A program made the position numbers and the translations under genes. From Candidatus Peribacteraceae bacterium (GTDB lineage: Bacteria > Patescibacteriota > Gracilibacteria > Peribacterales > Peribacteraceae): a DNA stretch of 6,511 nt. The notes below the pieces were generated by a model. It ran no database searches, was not told where the DNA came from, and worked only from the letters and a program-made list of their open reading frames with translations. Of the stretch, positions 6,296 to 6,511 are shown piece after piece; the first letter of the stretch is position 1; the number at the start of each line of letters is the position of its first letter. The stretch is taken from NCBI GenBank assembly GCA_028717505.1, contig JAQUNQ010000059.1, forward strand, positions 1 to 6,511, read 5' to 3'.

Positions 6296-6511
6296 ATGGA
6301 AGACTTGCAGGCATTTCTCAGGAGTTCCGCCCATCCCCTCGTTGTGATCTTGGGGCCGACCGCGAGCGGCAAGACGGCCTCCTCGATCGCGCTCGCGCTC
6401 GCGCTCAGGGACGCGGGCTTCTCCCCCGAGGGGGTGAATGCCGATTCGCGTCAGCTCTACCGGCACCTCGACATCGGCACGGCGAAGATCACGTCGGAGG
6501 AGATGCGGGGG
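6296..6511 (+). CDS. miaA: tRNA dimethylallyltransferase (N-terminal 72 residues, cut by window edge)
   Basis: MiaA adds a dimethylallyl group to N6 of A37 in tRNAs that read codons starting with U. The P-loop GPTASGKT is at residues 20-27 and the family block NADSRQLYRHLDIGTAK at 48-64 holds the conserved Asp50. The stretch between them (ALALALRDAGFSPEG) is a few residues longer than in typical members. Three in-frame starts are possible: ATG 6275, GTG 6284 and ATG 6296. The last is preferred because a TAGAAT box covers the first, and because the usual N-terminus begins close to the P-loop. No Shine-Dalgarno is present. The C-terminal tRNA-binding part lies beyond the window. It diverges from clpP across a gap of 194 bp. 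Confidence 0.95.
   Translation, partial: MEDLQAFLRSSAHPLVVILGPTASGKTASSIALALALRDAGFSPEGVNADSRQLYRHLDIGTAKITSEEMRG

Overview
The window looks like chromosomal DNA from an uncultivated bacterium, most plausibly a Patescibacteria/CPR lineage (Peregrinibacteria or Peribacteria-like). The reasons are a secreted protein with Cys-bounded SDGxDNDGD repeats, a diverged bL21, mostly single-gene transcription units with housekeeping genes out of their usual operons, and GC-rich coding with short AT-rich gaps. The lineage is an inference. The standard genetic code fits: TGA ends two genes and I found no in-frame TGA in the genes I read.

Layout. 1-2020 (-): N-terminal 673 residues of a large secreted, Cys-rich, repeat-bearing surface protein that runs off the left edge, with a good promoter at 2083-2110. 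2021-2325: AT-rich gap. 2326-2400 (+): tRNA-Gln(UUG) followed by a hairpin. 2502-3194 (-): unrecognised 230-residue protein with a near-consensus promoter and a very short leader. 3334-3648 (+): ribosomal protein bL21. 3638-4717 (-): tRNA-guanine transglycosylase, overlapping the bL21 gene tail-to-tail by 11 nt. 4946-5380 (+): DoxX-like four-helix membrane protein with a double-dicysteine tail, then a strong terminator. 5445-6101 (-): ClpP protease. 6296-6511 (+): N-terminal 72 residues of MiaA, cut by the right edge.

How it fits together. Translation dominates: a tRNA, a ribosomal protein and two tRNA-modifying enzymes (Tgt at G34, MiaA at A37), plus the ClpP protease. The two modifying enzymes would not act on the tRNA-Gln encoded here, because its anticodon is not GUN and it lacks A36. 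No operon spans two genes; neighbours are convergent or divergent throughout.

The points most worth checking are: the Tgt homologue has lost all four zinc ligands (three Cys to Ser, His to Gln) while keeping its catalytic residues; none of the seven protein starts has a recognisable Shine-Dalgarno sequence, and several have pyrimidine-rich or very short leaders; the surface protein carries a tandem ~134-residue Cys-containing module and an unrecognised Cys module splitting its calcium-type repeats; and a cluster of TTG-ACAA palindromes lies between tgt and the DoxX-like gene. I saw no CRISPR array, insertion sequence, phage gene or defence system.
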